NCBI RefSeq assembly: GCF_000321225.1
Contig: NW_004451890.1
Coordinates: forward strand, 1 to 64,000
DNA length: 64,000 bases
Source: Odobenus rosmarus divergens
Lineage: Eukaryota > Chordata > Mammalia > Carnivora > Odobenidae
Direction: 5' to 3'
Shown here: one piece after another, positions 9,201-18,740 of the stretch
Layout: the number at the start of each line of letters is the position of its first letter
Position numbering within the stretch: position 1 is the first letter of the stretch
Notes under the pieces: generated by a model
The model's input: only the letters and a program-made list of their open reading frames with translations
Databases searched by the model: none
What the model was told of the DNA's origin: nothing
Translations under genes and position numbers: made by a program

Positions 9201-11539
9201 CCCAGCTGGGGGTAGGCGGATGTGCCGGCAGAGAAGATAAAATTAAAGCACCTGCAAACTAATGTTTACTGAAATTCTGACAGAATTGCTGATATGGTCC
9301 TTGTAAAAAACAGAGATGTTTCTACATTGATACATTGATATAAAAACACCACTTTACATTCCACTTTGTTAAAAAGAAATATGATTCCATTGTACTTGAG
9401 AATGAACGTTTGCTCTGAATTTCTCTCAAAATTTCTCTAGCGCCTAAAACCCAGTGGAGACTGAGCCCAAAACTGGCCTTGAACAAATGGCTAAGTGAGA
9501 GATACAGGAGCTGTTGTGGTTTGTTTGTCTACCTACCTTTTCTATTAATGATCCTTTCTCATTGTAAAATGAGACCTGTCCTACCCCCTCTTTCCTCACC
9601 TAGGTAGCTGGTACCTAAATAACCCTACCTGTTTTGTCTGGTTCCATACGTCTCAGCTTTGCTAGGTAAAAACCTGAGAGGCTGATGGCTGGTTACAGCC
9701 TGAAGCCAAAATCTTTATCAGGCTGGTTCACATTTTAATAGCAGACTATTGGAAAGCAGTATTATTATTCAAAGAATGCGACTATTACAGCGCAAATTCC
9801 GACATCACTGAGACTGTGCTGGGGAGGTACTTTGGACTAGAGCCGGAAGCAAAGGGGACTCTAGGGAAGTACTTCAAATTACTCCAGGTAAGGAACTCAA
9901 ATCCTCCTGCCCAGGAGACCAGCTCGAAGTGTCCAGTTGGGCAATCCTTGCCCTTGTTCCCCATCCCGAGGGGCTCCTTTCTTTGGTAACATGCCAAGCC
10001 CAGGCCCAAGGCAACAGTGCAACATTGGGATCATGCAGAGTAGAATGTTTAACATCCACACAAAACAAGACTCCATGAACTTTAGCTGCTTCCCCTAAAA
10101 CAGAAGAGGCGATGAAAGGCTTGTTCTGAGTGAAAGAAGGGCTCAGATGGCTCACAATTGCCATTCTTGCCCCATGTTTGCCCACCTTCTTCCAAAGGAA
10201 AGAAAATGGTGTGGCAAAGAAGTCCTGCCTGATCATAGAGGATTTCAAAGCAACACCGTGCAGGGATAGAGCAGGGCGGGGATAGGGTGGGCGTCACAGG
10301 GCAGCTTGGCCAACTGGCAAGAACTTGGGTGTTGCTGGAAACTCATTATTGATCTACTCTCAGAGTTCTACACTCTCCATTGAGCCCCTGAGCTAGTAGC
10401 CAGTCACTGGAAGCTTGAGAAGGCTCTGTGAACTATTCACAAGGTGGAGGGACTCTTCCTAAAGCAGTGTAGACCTCTTTCTGAAATATAAGTGTAGATT
10501 GGGAAAGTGGAGGAAAGGATGTTGAGACTTTACATTTTATTAGAAGTGACCACCTGTCTTATATACCACCCTTCAGTGTTGTTTTCTGCAAATAAAAACA
10601 CAAGAGAAAGACAGTGAGTTGAAAACAAGGGCTGAATGTACTTTTCTTGAATGTCCCCCATTCTCCCACTTTCCAGTAGTGCAGCTGCTTTCCTTTCTCC
10701 TCCTGCCTATTATAATAAGTTCAGTTGGTTTGGGTAGATTTGTAACCTCAAACCAGTGGGAGTCCCCTTTCCCTTCCAGGAAGAAGAGAACAGATGTAGC
10801 CATCTTGCTCTTAGTGGGACTTGGGCAGCCCTTACAGGGACCAGGGCCCGGAGGTGTGAGCTCCTCCTCCTTGATATTGCTTTGGATCATTAATTAGAAA
10901 GAATGCAGTGTTGAGCACTGCCATCATTTTAATACAGTGTTTAAGACAACAAATATCATTATTTGTAGGCTAAGATTTGTGAAATAGTGCCATAACTCTA
11001 TTTGCACATTATTTTCCATGAACACAAAGACCCATGGCCATGTTCTGTGAAACAATTTGTAAGCTCTGTGGGGATGGAGAGAAAGAGCCCTCTGAAAGCT
11101 CTACCCTCTCCGATCAAAGTCTGCTATGTGTACAGCCCACTGATTCTTTTGGATACTTTTGACTACACAAGTTATTGATCCCTGTTGCCTTGGGTGATCC
11201 AGATTGACCCCTTCAATACCACACAACGGACTTCTAGAGAATGATGTTGACTGGGTGCAGGGAACATGATCACTCACCGACTTTACTCTCTCAGTATCAT
11301 GATTCTTAGGGAACCTGTTTGAGTAGCATGGGCCAAGGAAGAAAATAAGGAAGATGGTATCTCTACTCTGGTCCAAAGAGCTCCAAGTCCCATCTTCCTC
11401 CCTTCCCAAGGACCTGCTTTCCCTAACTAACTGATTGGGGCTGGGATTTATTGATGCCCACCTCTCCCTCAGCCCCACAGATTCAGTTTATGCTTTTAAT
11501 ATTTTTTGCTTGGATTAATGTGAGAGCCCTCTGGTTCTT
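9201..11539. other. Unique sequence, no gene or recognised repeat
   Basis: No interspersed repeat or coding gene is recognised. AT-rich parts (9230-9460) could be regulatory. Open frames of 105-125 codons occur on both strands and overlap each other, which argues against any being real. Confidence 0.4.
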
Positions 11540-12150
11540 TCTCACCCCTCCCTCCAGTCTTACACGTCTTCAGTTCATTCTTCATGATTTAGACACAGTG
11601 ACTATTCTAAAATGTGAATCTGACCATGTTGTTTCCTTGCTTAAAATTCTCTTCACTTGTTTCAAGATAAAATACAAAGTCTTTTGCAAGCCCCCCTCCC
11701 CCCAAAGCCCATTATGGACTGTTCTTTCCAATCTTACCTCTTACCATCCTCCTCATCCTAATCCCATACTGACCTACTTGTAGCACACATTCCTTACCTG
11801 GGAATCTTTTCAAATGTGCCCCCTCTTCCCTGGAGTGTTCTCCCTGAAACTGCTTTCCCTTATTTGGCTACCTTCTACTTGTCTTTTAGGATTAATTCAG
11901 AGATTCCCTTCATTTGGATGCCATTTATAGTTGATTGCCATGGATCAGGTTTAAGACCAAGTGTTTGTTCTTGGAGTGCCTATAATCCTTGGGCTTGCTT
12001 CTGACATAGCAGTATCTCCCTGTTTTTTTGTTTTCTCTTTGCTTGCCTGTTTGTCTAGAAGAAATTAAATTTTTGAGGCAAGGACTGTGGCTTAATCATC
12101 TTTTCACCTCTGGTATTTGATCAATAGATTCTTAGCAAATGTTGGATGAT
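11540..12150 (+). mobile_element. L2 LINE 3' portion, sense
   Basis: Sense L2: AATCTGACCATGTTGTTTCC, TAAAATACAAAGTCTTTTGC, CTTCCCTGGAGTGTTCTCCC, GGCAAGGACTGTGGCTTAAT and a terminal ATTCTTAGCAAATGTTGGAT. This covers the end of the reverse-transcriptase region and the 3' UTR. Heavily mutated, no open frame. Confidence 0.85.
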
Positions 12151-12195
12151 AAATGTCTGACCTATGCCAATATAAGCTAATTGCTCACAAGTAAG

Positions 12196-12485
12196 CTATT
12201 TTCTTCCCTCCCTCCCTCCCTCTTTCTTTCCATTCCTTCTTCCTTCCTCCCTCCCTTTCTTTCTCCCTCCCACTCTCTCTCCTTTCTCTTTCTTTCTCTC
12301 CTTTCTTTTCTTTTCTTTTCTTTCTTTTCTTTTCTTTTTTCTTTCTTCCTTCCTTACTTCCTCTCTTTCCTTCCCTCCTTCCTTCTCCCCTTCCCTTCTC
12401 CTTCTTTCCTTCCTTCCTTCCTTCCTTCCTTCCTTCCTCCATACCTCCCTCCCTCCCTCCCTCCCTTTCCTCCTTTCTTATTTCT
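12196..12485. repeat. Polypyrimidine tract (CCTT/CTTT/CCCT)n
   Basis: About 290 bases of almost pure C and T on the plus strand, with CCCT, CTTTT and CCTT blocks. A 119-codon frame through it is all Ser/Phe/Leu/Pro and its complement all Glu/Lys/Arg/Gly, so both are composition artefacts. Confidence 0.97.
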
Positions 12486-12650
12486 CTTAGTTTGGGATGT
12501 TTTTCCCTTAGTGCTACATATGGTACTTCACTGGGCTTAACAGGGGTCATTTATTGGGTAAATATCACCTCTGCAGTCTCCCCCAGGTAAGACTGTTTAG
12601 AGGTTTAGAACCCACCCCAGACCCCTCCCTGATTTTTCTACTCTTGTCGC

Positions 12651-12762
12651 CAAACATATATATATATGTTTATATATGTATATAAATATATATATTTATC
12701 TATATCTATATCTATATCTATATCTATATCTATATCTATATCTATATCTATATCTATATCAT
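12651..12762. repeat. TA-rich microsatellite with (TATATC)10
   Basis: TA/TATG/TAAA units are followed by exactly ten perfect TATATC hexamers (12701-12760). A recently expanded, probably length-variable array. Confidence 0.97.
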
Positions 12763-14539
12763 CTATAGCTCATGTCATGACCCAGATAACCCTGTTCTCT
12801 CTTGCATTCTTTAGGTAAGTATTCCAACAGAAAGTTGGTACATTCTGCTTCTCCTCTCCCTACCATCACAACATTAGAATCCTTTGTTTCCCATAGGGGG
12901 AGCAATGGTGAACATAGCAGGTAGAGCAGTAGGGGTGAACCCAAAGTGCTACATCCACTAGGTGGAGTCTGGTAGGGAATCATTCTTTCCCCTCTCTGTT
13001 CCCCTTCCTTCTTAGGCTGGGGAATCCACAGTCTTTGGTAGTCATTATTGCAATCATTAATATTTCCCAGACTCATGGTAGGATTGCTAACAGAAGTGGA
13101 AGGGTCACTTCAGACAGAAGCTCCTAGAGCTGAGATGTGATTCACCACTCTCAGATGGTGGCTGCTTTGTCTCAGAGTGGGGACAATGATGAGCAGAGCC
13201 CCCTTGGCAAACTGTATTGGACACATACTAGTATTGAGAAATAAAGCTTCATATGAAAAGCTGCTGAGACTTCTAGGTTACTGGTTACCACAGCATAACC
13301 TGGTTCCCCTGGCTGATGCAGTCACTGAAATATAAATTTCCTCTTTGCTAGAATTCTCCTTCTGGAGATGCCATAGGGAGAGGCAGTTCAGCATTAAGGA
13401 CACTGACACTTCTGCAGCTCTAGCTCTCCCCGATCTAACCCCTGTGGGTGGAGAGCCCTGATTTCTCATCCTACTTGCTTTTCCATGGCACTCTCATTAG
13501 GAGGGCCACGAGCCATAGCTTCACCACAGCAGACATCTCTTGCTTGATTTCTGTAGCATCTTCTCTTTTTCTTTCACTAAAATCAATTCCCACTTTCTTT
13601 GGGGAGCTGCTCCTGCCTCACACCAACCTTATGATTGTGATGGGCTGCCAGTCAGCATCCGGTACCCCGGACCACAGAAATGGGCACATTGAACCAGGCC
13701 TGACCATTTGTCATTTCACAAGCAGTTGGCACAAAGGGTGAAATATGACCCAATTTGGTTTAATCAGAGAACTTTTTTGCTATATTAAAGTGGGAAAGTA
13801 AGAGGCATCTCTTTCCTTTGGGTTCTAAGATAGGAAGACTTGAATGCAGAGTATGCTTCCTGCTGTTTGGAGACACGCCATCTGCACTGGAAAAGTGCAT
13901 TGTCAACACACACAGAACCAGAGACAAGAGCTATGTATAGAGAGAAGCCTGCTGATTTTGTGAGCTAATCCTCCTTGTTCTGAAACTAATCTAAGTTGTT
14001 TATCTGACAGTTTCAGAAAGAATTCTTACTAATTTACCTGAAAATATTAAATCTTCTTTTTCTGAGTGATCCTATTTGTCCATTTCCCTTCCTTCCATGC
14101 ACTGGTGGTAAATATATAGGTGAACCCAGTTCCTTGGACATGATCATCCTGGTGAGCAGGCACTCAGGCCTGAGAACCTCAGAGCTATGCAACTGTTAAC
14201 TTCACTTAGTAAGAGGTTGGATACAGACTTGACTTCCCTTGACTTCCTGAGCACTGCTGCACTGCTGCTACCAGAAACAAGTAAAGAGGCCCCTGAACAG
14301 AGAAAATATAGTCCATATAACTCACATTCAACCTCACGAATGTTACGCTAAGGATCATCTATTCATAAAAACTCAGAGTTGATTTCTTCTCGTTATACTT
14401 ACAATTATAAGACTTTCTCAATTTTCTCCTGCCTTAGAATAGAAGTGGTACATCAGAAAGGGTGGAAGAGGGGGTGCTTTGTGTCCTATTCACAAGAAGT
14501 GACATTTGATAGCCAATTCAAAGAGAAGTCAGAAAACTC
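12763..14539. other. Unique sequence, nothing recognised
   Basis: No repeat or gene is recognised. GTAAGT-type donor words occur (12814) without a convincing partner exon. Open frames are below 110 codons. Confidence 0.4.
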
Positions 14540-14960
14540 ATAAATGGCAAGCATAATGCTTCATGGTTTGGACTGTCAAATGTCAGGACAAAGAGTGTTT
14601 TACACAAGTGGAGATGAGAGCACATCACTATTCATCAGTGAACTGCATATCATTGCTTCAAGGCTTCGTGCAAAAGCAGATGCTCTTAATGTGACCCTGC
14701 GTCAATATAATGTTCAATTACTTTTGGTATCCTTGGTTTATTAAGACAGGGGTCTGTATAATTCATTCCAAAAAATACTGATATTATTAATTGTTTCAAA
14801 CGCTGGGCATTCAAAGAGATAAATCCCAGTTTTTCTAGCAAATTCATTTATGTAGAACAGTCTTTTCTCTGATGGTGCTGGGTCGATGAAGTGCAAAGTA
14901 TTGTTTATCAAATATCCATAATTTGCATCATGGATATATTTGTTTTGTTTGTATGTACAC
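14540..14960. promoter_or_regulatory. Candidate conserved noncoding element
   Basis: A repeat-free, AT-rich stretch with homeodomain-type cores (ATTATTAATTG, TTTATTAAG), POU-like ATTTGCATCAT and few decay signs. A 66-codon frame at 14544-14744 is not recognised. The regulatory role is inferred from composition only. Confidence 0.3.
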
Positions 14961-15124
14961 TCTTTAGTGTGTGATCATGTTTGTGTATTGTGAACACTGA
15001 AACACAATACAAATGTTCTTTATCACCATGCTCCCTAGAAGCCCTGAAGGACACCGACACCCTCTCTCTCGTCTCTAGGAATCCCTAGGGAATCCCCATT
15101 CTCAAAGTTTTCTGTACATAAAGC

Positions 15125-15290
15125 TCTTCTGGGGAACTTATTAAAGGTGTAAACTCCTAAGGCCCATTCTCAGATATTCTGACGTAATGGATCTGGGGTA
15201 GAACCCAGAAACCTGCACTTTAAAAAGGGGTCCGCTTGCCCCAGTGACTCTAACACAGGTAGTCCAGAGTCTACCTTTCTATAAATATTG
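15125..15290 (+). mobile_element. MER5A-type hAT DNA transposon
   Basis: GGGGAACTTATTAAAGGTGT, AATGGATCTGGGGTAGAACC, AGAAACCTGCACTTTAAAAA and GTGACTCTAACACAGGTAGT follow MER5A order. Terminal repeats are decayed. Confidence 0.75.
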
Positions 15291-15829
15291 CTCTGTGATT
15301 CTCTAGAGCCTCCAACTGCCCTCTAATGCTTCCCTTTTTCACAATGGGCCTGAGGAGAAATTTCCCCTCCTGTACTGTGTCTAAAGTCAGAACAGAGATC
15401 TGGATCCTTGAGCAGAGCCTGGAAGTCATAAAATAAAATAGGATTTGGTTGAGGTGACTGAAATAAGTTGGAGTAAAAAAATAAAGACTTCCTAAGTCAA
15501 GTTTTAGATGGTGGTATAATTAGAATTATTATCCATTATTTATGTGGCAGATGATGTTCACGGGATGCTTGATGACTCTATGTTAATAGGCAGTGTCTTT
15601 GCTGAAGGGGAATGTGACATTGCTCTATCTTTTCTCTCTCCGCCTTCCCTCCCTCTCTATCTCCTTCTGTTGAGCCCCAGCCAGTTCTAATTGCACTTCT
15701 GGTTTGGCACCCTGTAGGAGTTTGTGATAGCAAAGTGAAGTACTGAATTCAGAGTCTTTGATTTAGAGACTGGTGACCATCTTTCTGAATTGTGCCCATT
15801 GTTTGATATAGTTATGGGTATTACTGCCA
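15291..15829. other. Unique sequence
   Basis: I see no recognisable gene or repeat in this stretch, only a short CT-rich patch near 15630-15665. Confidence 0.4.
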
Positions 15830-16015
15830 TTCCTTCACCACCTTTTTTGTGTTGGGCATTTGTCATCTATGACCTCATAAAATTCTCCTAATGGCCTTGC
15901 AAGTAGATGTTATCTCTTTAAAAGTGAAGAGGCTAAATGATCAGCTCATGGCAACACAGCCAATAGAGTGAAGCCAGGTGACCCTAAGTGCAACTCCTGG
16001 GGCCTCCCCATCACT
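15830..16015 (-). mobile_element. MIR SINE, antisense
   Basis: TTGGGCATTTGTCATCTATG, CATAAAATTCTCCTAATGG, AAAAGTGAAGAGGCTAAATG and CATGGCAACACAGCCAATAG match antisense MIR in order. Confidence 0.65.
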
Positions 16016-16219
16016 TGTTGGAGTTATCAGGGCTCCCCAGTGGCCCTCCAAAGGAAAAGAGCATGCCAAGGCTCCTTTGTCTTGGTAGCTCATCTGGGTC
16101 TGTTTAGTGCTTTGCTCTCATGATGGTCAATGATGATTCTTGCCTCCTCTTGTCAGATTTAGTTAATCTTCTCTGGGTTCTTCCAGCATCAAGACCTGGA
16201 CTACTTACTGAAGGAGCTC

Positions 16220-16760
16220 TTTTGGTAGAGTGGGATCAATCTTAACATGAAGATTTCCAAGAACAAAAAGCACTTGGTACACATTATCCTAGGTCTGTGG
16301 ATAAACTGTCTTAGCTTCACGACTGCCTTTGCTGTGACAAATTACTTTTTTTCATCCTCCACCTGGATATAGCCTTTCAAGAAGTCCAGACCTATCATGT
16401 GAGGTTGGCGTGTCCCAGGAAAAAGGGGAAATGCAAAGTTGAGCATAGTCCGTCAAAACAAGGGGCAATTGGGCTTGAAAATCCCTGCTCTTCAGGGGCA
16501 GTGATATCCTGGTTTAGTGTAATGAAAGTCCTCGTACCCAGTGTCCTCTAACAATCTGACTTTAATGGGGTTACTATAGCTGGGGTAAAGCATTTTATAT
16601 GGAACCAGGTTTACATTATCCTACTCTTTAGAGATCTTGCTTGCAATGCTGTTCAAATCCTTTAATCCATAAATAGGATTCCAGACAGTGCTGGGCTGCC
16701 TTCCAAAACTGTAATCTTCCAGTATATGAATTATTACCAAAAGATTAGGGTGTTTCTAGT
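16220..16760 (-). pseudogene. Possible decayed coding fossil on the minus strand (low confidence)
   Basis: Two minus-strand frames are unusually open for decayed DNA: one from about 16745 down to 16500 with few stops, the other continuing to about 16220 after a frame change. The first contains a DTG tripeptide about 55-60 residues upstream of an IGLDFL word (the latter in a third frame), which loosely recalls retroelement aspartic proteases. Stops and shifts interrupt every frame and I recognise no family. It could equally be chance. Confidence 0.15.
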
Positions 16761-17289
16761 AATAACATTTCAAATAAATCAGCTTTCATGGAGGAACAAC
16801 AAACTAATATTGGAAATAACAATATAAAGACATTTATATAGCCACTTGCTAGAATAACTTCCCTAACCAGGGGTTTCTTTTCTCATTTACATTCATTCTG
16901 TTTGAAAAGTCTTTTTTTCATTTATCATCAGCTGCTGGCTTTAGCCTTAAAGCATGCCACATGTTCCTGAGTCCTGGGTCTCCTAAGTCCCTTCTTTGAT
17001 GCCTCTGAAATCACCAGGTATGTTTACCCAGGGATGGTCAGAGGTGTTGACTTTTGTCCCCAGAAACCTCAGATCCCTTTGACCTTTCTCTTTGGTTCCG
17101 GGCAATCATGTAGGGGAAAGGTATAAGTAGATTTCAGGCTGGGAAATACTTTTTGGGGCTTTATATCAAAGATCACGAATGAGATTGTGGAATAGAAGAA
17201 AAGATTCCTCGCACAGCCATAGAGATTGAGTGATACAAAGATCTCTGCTGAGATTTACCCTAAATGCATGGACCATGATCATGGCCCCA
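16761..17289. other. Unique sequence
   Basis: No repeat or gene is recognised. The left half is AT-rich (16790-16930). Confidence 0.4.
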
Positions 17290-17482
17290 AGGCTGTGTGA
17301 TATGAGGTAAGAACACTTGCTTTGTATCTGGATGAATTCTGGCTTCATTGCCCACCAGTCTTGGGCACCTTGGGAAATTCTGTTACCCCTTTGTTCCTCC
17401 ATATCCTCGTCTATAAAATGGGGATACTTCCTACCCCAGGGGGTTATGGAGAAGATTAAATGAAGTACCAGTGACACCAACA
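17290..17482 (+). mobile_element. MIR SINE, sense
   Basis: GAATTCTGGCTTCATTGCCC, CTTGGGCACCTTGGGAAATT, CTATAAAATGGGGATACTTC and GAGAAGATTAAATGAAG follow the sense MIR order. Confidence 0.8.
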
Positions 17483-17589
17483 GCACAAGTATGAGTTTTT
17501 TTTCTCCTTTTTACTGTTCCTTTGAACAATTTGAGTTCATTCTAAGGTGGCTGATGGGAAGTAAGGAGACTCCCTCTTTTAGCAACAGA

Positions 17590-17790
17590 TGGCTGTTTTG
17601 AAACATGCCTCCAAGCTAGAAGTCAGGATGCAAGGTTCAACTCCCATTTCTGTGGCTAACCTGCTATGACCTTCAGTGAGCTGTCACACTTTTGGATCCC
17701 CATTCCATCCTCTATTAGAAGAAAAGTGTCTGGCTCCTCCCTATCTTGTAGGGTGAGAAAGTAGTAAAGACAATATACTTATATGAGATC
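17590..17790 (+). mobile_element. Probable MIR or MIR3 SINE, sense
   Basis: GCAAGGTTCAACTCCCATTT, TGACCTTCAGTGAGCTGTCA and TATCTTGTAGGGTGAGAAAG give a MIR-like order, but the copy is very diverged. Confidence 0.5.
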
Positions 17791-17807
17791 ACATTTTAGG
17801 AGATATT

Positions 17808-17860
17808 TCATAGTCATAGAATTTTAATGCTAGAAGAGGTTATCTAGGAAAGGAGGGAAT
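17808..17860 (-). mobile_element. MIR3-like fragment, antisense
   Basis: CATAGAATTTTAATGCTAGA and AGAGGTTATCTAGG resemble the antisense MIR3/THER-type block 'atagaattttagagctggaag'. Confidence 0.4.
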
Positions 17861-17864
17861 TAAC

Positions 17865-18105
17865 ATCCATTAAAAGTACTCACCATGTTTAAAGTGCTTT
17901 ATATACTTCACCATATTTAATCCCAACAACCCCATTAGGGAGGTGGAGTTGTGCCCACTTTACGGAAGTGGAAGCCGAGGCTCAGGGAATCACTTTTAGG
18001 TAATGTACCCAAGGCCACACAGCTAAAATGTGGCAGAGGCGGAACTCAAACCCAGATCTGTAGGACTCCAAAGCCCATTGTCTTCCCATTTTACCATGTT
18101 TTTAT
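17865..18105 (-). mobile_element. MIR SINE, antisense
   Basis: TTTAAAGTGCTTTATATACT, TTAATCCCAACAACCCCATT, CCGAGGCTCAGGGAATCACT, CCAAGGCCACACAGCTAAAA and GCGGAACTCAAACCCAGATC are in the expected order. A well-preserved copy. Confidence 0.9.
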
Positions 18106-18107
18106 CT

Positions 18108-18235
18108 TTCTTAATTCTCATCTTACAGGTGACAGAACTGGGACTCACGAGACATTGAATCATCCATCCATGGACTTAGCTGGTTTGTGAAAAATCCAAG
18201 ACTAGAACCCAGTTTTCCTGATTGCTATTTCTGAG
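18108..18235 (-). mobile_element. Second MIR-like fragment, antisense
   Basis: Immediately after the first copy the antisense motif order restarts (CTCATCTTACAGGTGACAGA, then GACTAGAACCCAGTTTTCCT), suggesting a second partial MIR or a close relative. Confidence 0.5.
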
Positions 18236-18384
18236 AGCTCCCCCCTTCTAAAAAGAATTGGGTATAAATTCCCTAACCTAACCCTCTATCTTCCATTATT
18301 ATTTCATAAGTATTTTGTTTTCATTTTGAATAGATTTTCAACAGACAGGGGCTCCTAACATTTTAGTTCTCAGACTCCCTTCTT

Positions 18385-18470
18385 ACATGAAAAGGTTAGA
18401 ATAGTTGATTTCTTTGGTTCCTTCTAGCTCAAAAATTCTATTATTCCTATGACCCTCCCTTCCCCATAGT
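18385..18470 (+). mobile_element. MIR3-like fragment, sense
   Basis: TTGATTTCTTTGGTTCCTTC, TAGCTCAAAAATTCTATTAT is the sense form of the MIR3/THER-type block seen antisense at 17808. Confidence 0.45.
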
Positions 18471-18559
18471 AGTTAATGATCTGTAAAGAAACACTTAAAT
18501 GCACAGGTTTACTACCTTCTCGCTCTGCAAGCTAGAGGGAAGCCAGCTATTATTTTTCT

Positions 18560-18655
18560 TCTTCAAAAGGGAGATCTGAGACCCACATTGCTTGAGCAAC
18601 TAACTCAAGGACATAGCTGGTCACTGGCTGAACCAGGCCTGGAATGCTTGAGGGA
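18560..18655 (-). mobile_element. Probable MIR fragment, antisense
   Basis: AACTAACTCAAGGACATAGC, TGGTCACTGGCTGAACCAGG resembles the 'aacttgcccaaggtcacacagc' part of antisense MIR. Confidence 0.45.
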
Positions 18656-18740
18656 GATCTGTGTCTTATTCACCTTTTAACCTCCATCCTTAGCAGAGGG
18701 CCTGGGACATAGTACGTGCTCCTTTAGAGGAGAACAGACA
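18656..18740 (+). mobile_element. Probable L2 3' end, sense
   Basis: CCATCCTTAGCAGAGGGCCT then GGGACATAGTACGTGCTCCT match the L2 terminal 'gcctggcacatagtaggtgctc'. Confidence 0.5.

Noticed and set aside
12181..12550. Long open frames on both strands through the CT tract
   Set aside because: They are produced by low-complexity sequence; the amino-acid content is limited to Ser/Phe/Leu/Pro or Glu/Lys/Arg/Gly and no motif exists.
12570..12825. Exons suggested by CAG/GTAAGA (12586) and TTTAG/GTAAGT (12812)
   Set aside because: The donors lack plausible upstream acceptors because the flanks are simple repeats; single splice words are common by chance.
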